A DNA stretch of 13,783 bases, from contig JAGRMP010000074.1 in NCBI GenBank assembly GCA_020441225.1, positions 1,803 to 15,585 of the forward strand, in the 5' to 3' direction. This document shows positions 13,386-13,783 of the stretch, in pieces (position 1 is the stretch's first letter; every line of letters begins with the position of its first letter). The notes beneath the pieces were generated by a model. The model was not told the origin of the DNA and ran no database searches. It saw only the letters and a program-made list of their open reading frames with translations. The position numbers and the translations under genes were made by a program. The DNA is from Maritimibacter sp. GTDB lineage: Bacteria > Pseudomonadota > Alphaproteobacteria > Rhodobacterales > Rhodobacteraceae.

Positions 13386-13783
13386 GGGCGGGGTCCTTTC
13401 GCAATGGCGGTGCCGGCAATCCCCTTGGGGAAGAAATAGACGAGCAATATGAAGATGATCCCGAGCCAGAACAGCCAGCGGTCCGGCGCGAGCAGTTGCG
13501 GCAGCAGCGGCACGCCCGCCGCGGCCTCGGCGGCCACGCCCATGAGGTCGCGCAGGTAATATTGCGACAGCACCAGCAGCACCGCGCCGATCACCGCGCC
13601 CCACATCGTGCCCATGCCGCCGATCACCACCATCAGCAGGATGTCGATCATGATCGCGAAACTGAGCGTGGTGTCGGGGCCGGTGTATTTCAGCCAGACC
13701 GCATAGATCGTGCCCGCGAGCGAAGCCATCGCGGCGGCGATGCAGAAGACGAAGGTGCGATAGGCCACGACCCGGTAGCCGAT
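13382..13783 (-). CDS. livM: Branched-chain amino acid-type ABC transporter permease LivM, N-terminus outside window
   Basis: C-terminal 133 residues of an inner-membrane permease; the frame stays open to the window edge, so the start lies to the right. GYRVVAYRTFVF, then GTIYAVWLKY, the membrane segment IDILLMVVIGGMGTMWGAVIGA with the LivM/LivH family Gly pattern, and a final hydrophobic segment (LFWLGIIFILLVYFFPKGI) match LivM ends. In the complex it pairs with LivH, ATPases LivG and LivF, and a periplasmic binding protein. Paralogs import amides, urea or aromatic acids, so leucine is not assured. A loop between the last helices (about VAAEAAAGVPLLPQLLAPDRW) is rather long. The stop overlaps the hydrolase start by 4 bp. 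Confidence 0.9.
   Translation of the reverse strand: MGYRVVAYRTFVFCIAAAMASLAGTIYAVWLKYTGPDTTLSFAIMIDILLMVVIGGMGTMWGAVIGAVLLVLSQYYLRDLMGVAAEAAAGVPLLPQLLAPDRWLFWLGIIFILLVYFFPKGIAGTAIAKGPRP

Noticed and set aside
13386..13604. N-terminal extension of the alpha/beta hydrolase
   Set aside because: It lies within the LivM coding region in another frame; the ATGA overlap with AAAGGA upstream gives a natural start at 13385.

Overview
The window is GC-rich, densely packed chromosomal DNA. Its families are an Lrp/AsnC regulator divergent from a PLP enzyme, a LivM-type amino acid transporter, an ExoP/Wzc-type tyrosine autokinase, and a PqqD/HprK-like protein. Together they suggest an alphaproteobacterium, probably Rhodobacterales-like. 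That placement is inferred from gene content and codon bias; there is no rRNA or other marker gene in the window.

Layout. (1) 1-3092 is amino acid metabolism: the 3' part of an ArgE-like M20 deacetylase (+), a class V PLP enzyme (-) whose stop overlaps the deacetylase stop, and a divergent Lrp/AsnC regulator (+) with two perfect palindromes in the shared intergenic region. (2) 3156-10847 looks like a cell-surface/exopolysaccharide accessory block: a membrane-anchored repeat-type protein (+), a small secreted eight-cysteine protein (-), an O-antigen ligase/polymerase-type membrane protein (+), a PPP-family phosphatase and a Wzz-BY-kinase (-, kinase upstream), a fused PqqD/HprK-like protein and a small arginine-pair peptide (-). 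(3) 11299-12207 is an RTX calcium-binding protein (-), a probable type I secretion substrate, with its own promoter candidate and terminator. (4) 12525-13783 is an alpha/beta hydrolase translationally coupled to a branched-chain amino acid ABC permease (LivM) that runs off the right edge.

How the genes may work together. The BY-kinase co-polymerase and the Wzy/WaaL-like protein are the chain-length and polymerisation/ligation parts of a surface polysaccharide system. The phosphatase immediately downstream of the kinase is a candidate antagonist. No glycosyltransferase, flippase or Wza-type export porin is in view, so these genes are either an outlying part of a dispersed system or the edge of a larger cluster.

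The most unusual segment is 9166-10847: a 99-residue peptide with an Arg-Arg/hydrophobic stretch and a CxxxC tail, then a strong hairpin with a T-rich tail, then a kinase-like protein carrying an N-terminal peptide-binding (PqqD-like) domain. This has the architecture of a precursor peptide plus modifying enzyme. The second oddity is the small secreted eight-Cys protein, whose C-terminal half recalls the plant lipid-transfer-protein cysteine pattern. No tRNA, rRNA, CRISPR array or insertion sequence was recognised.
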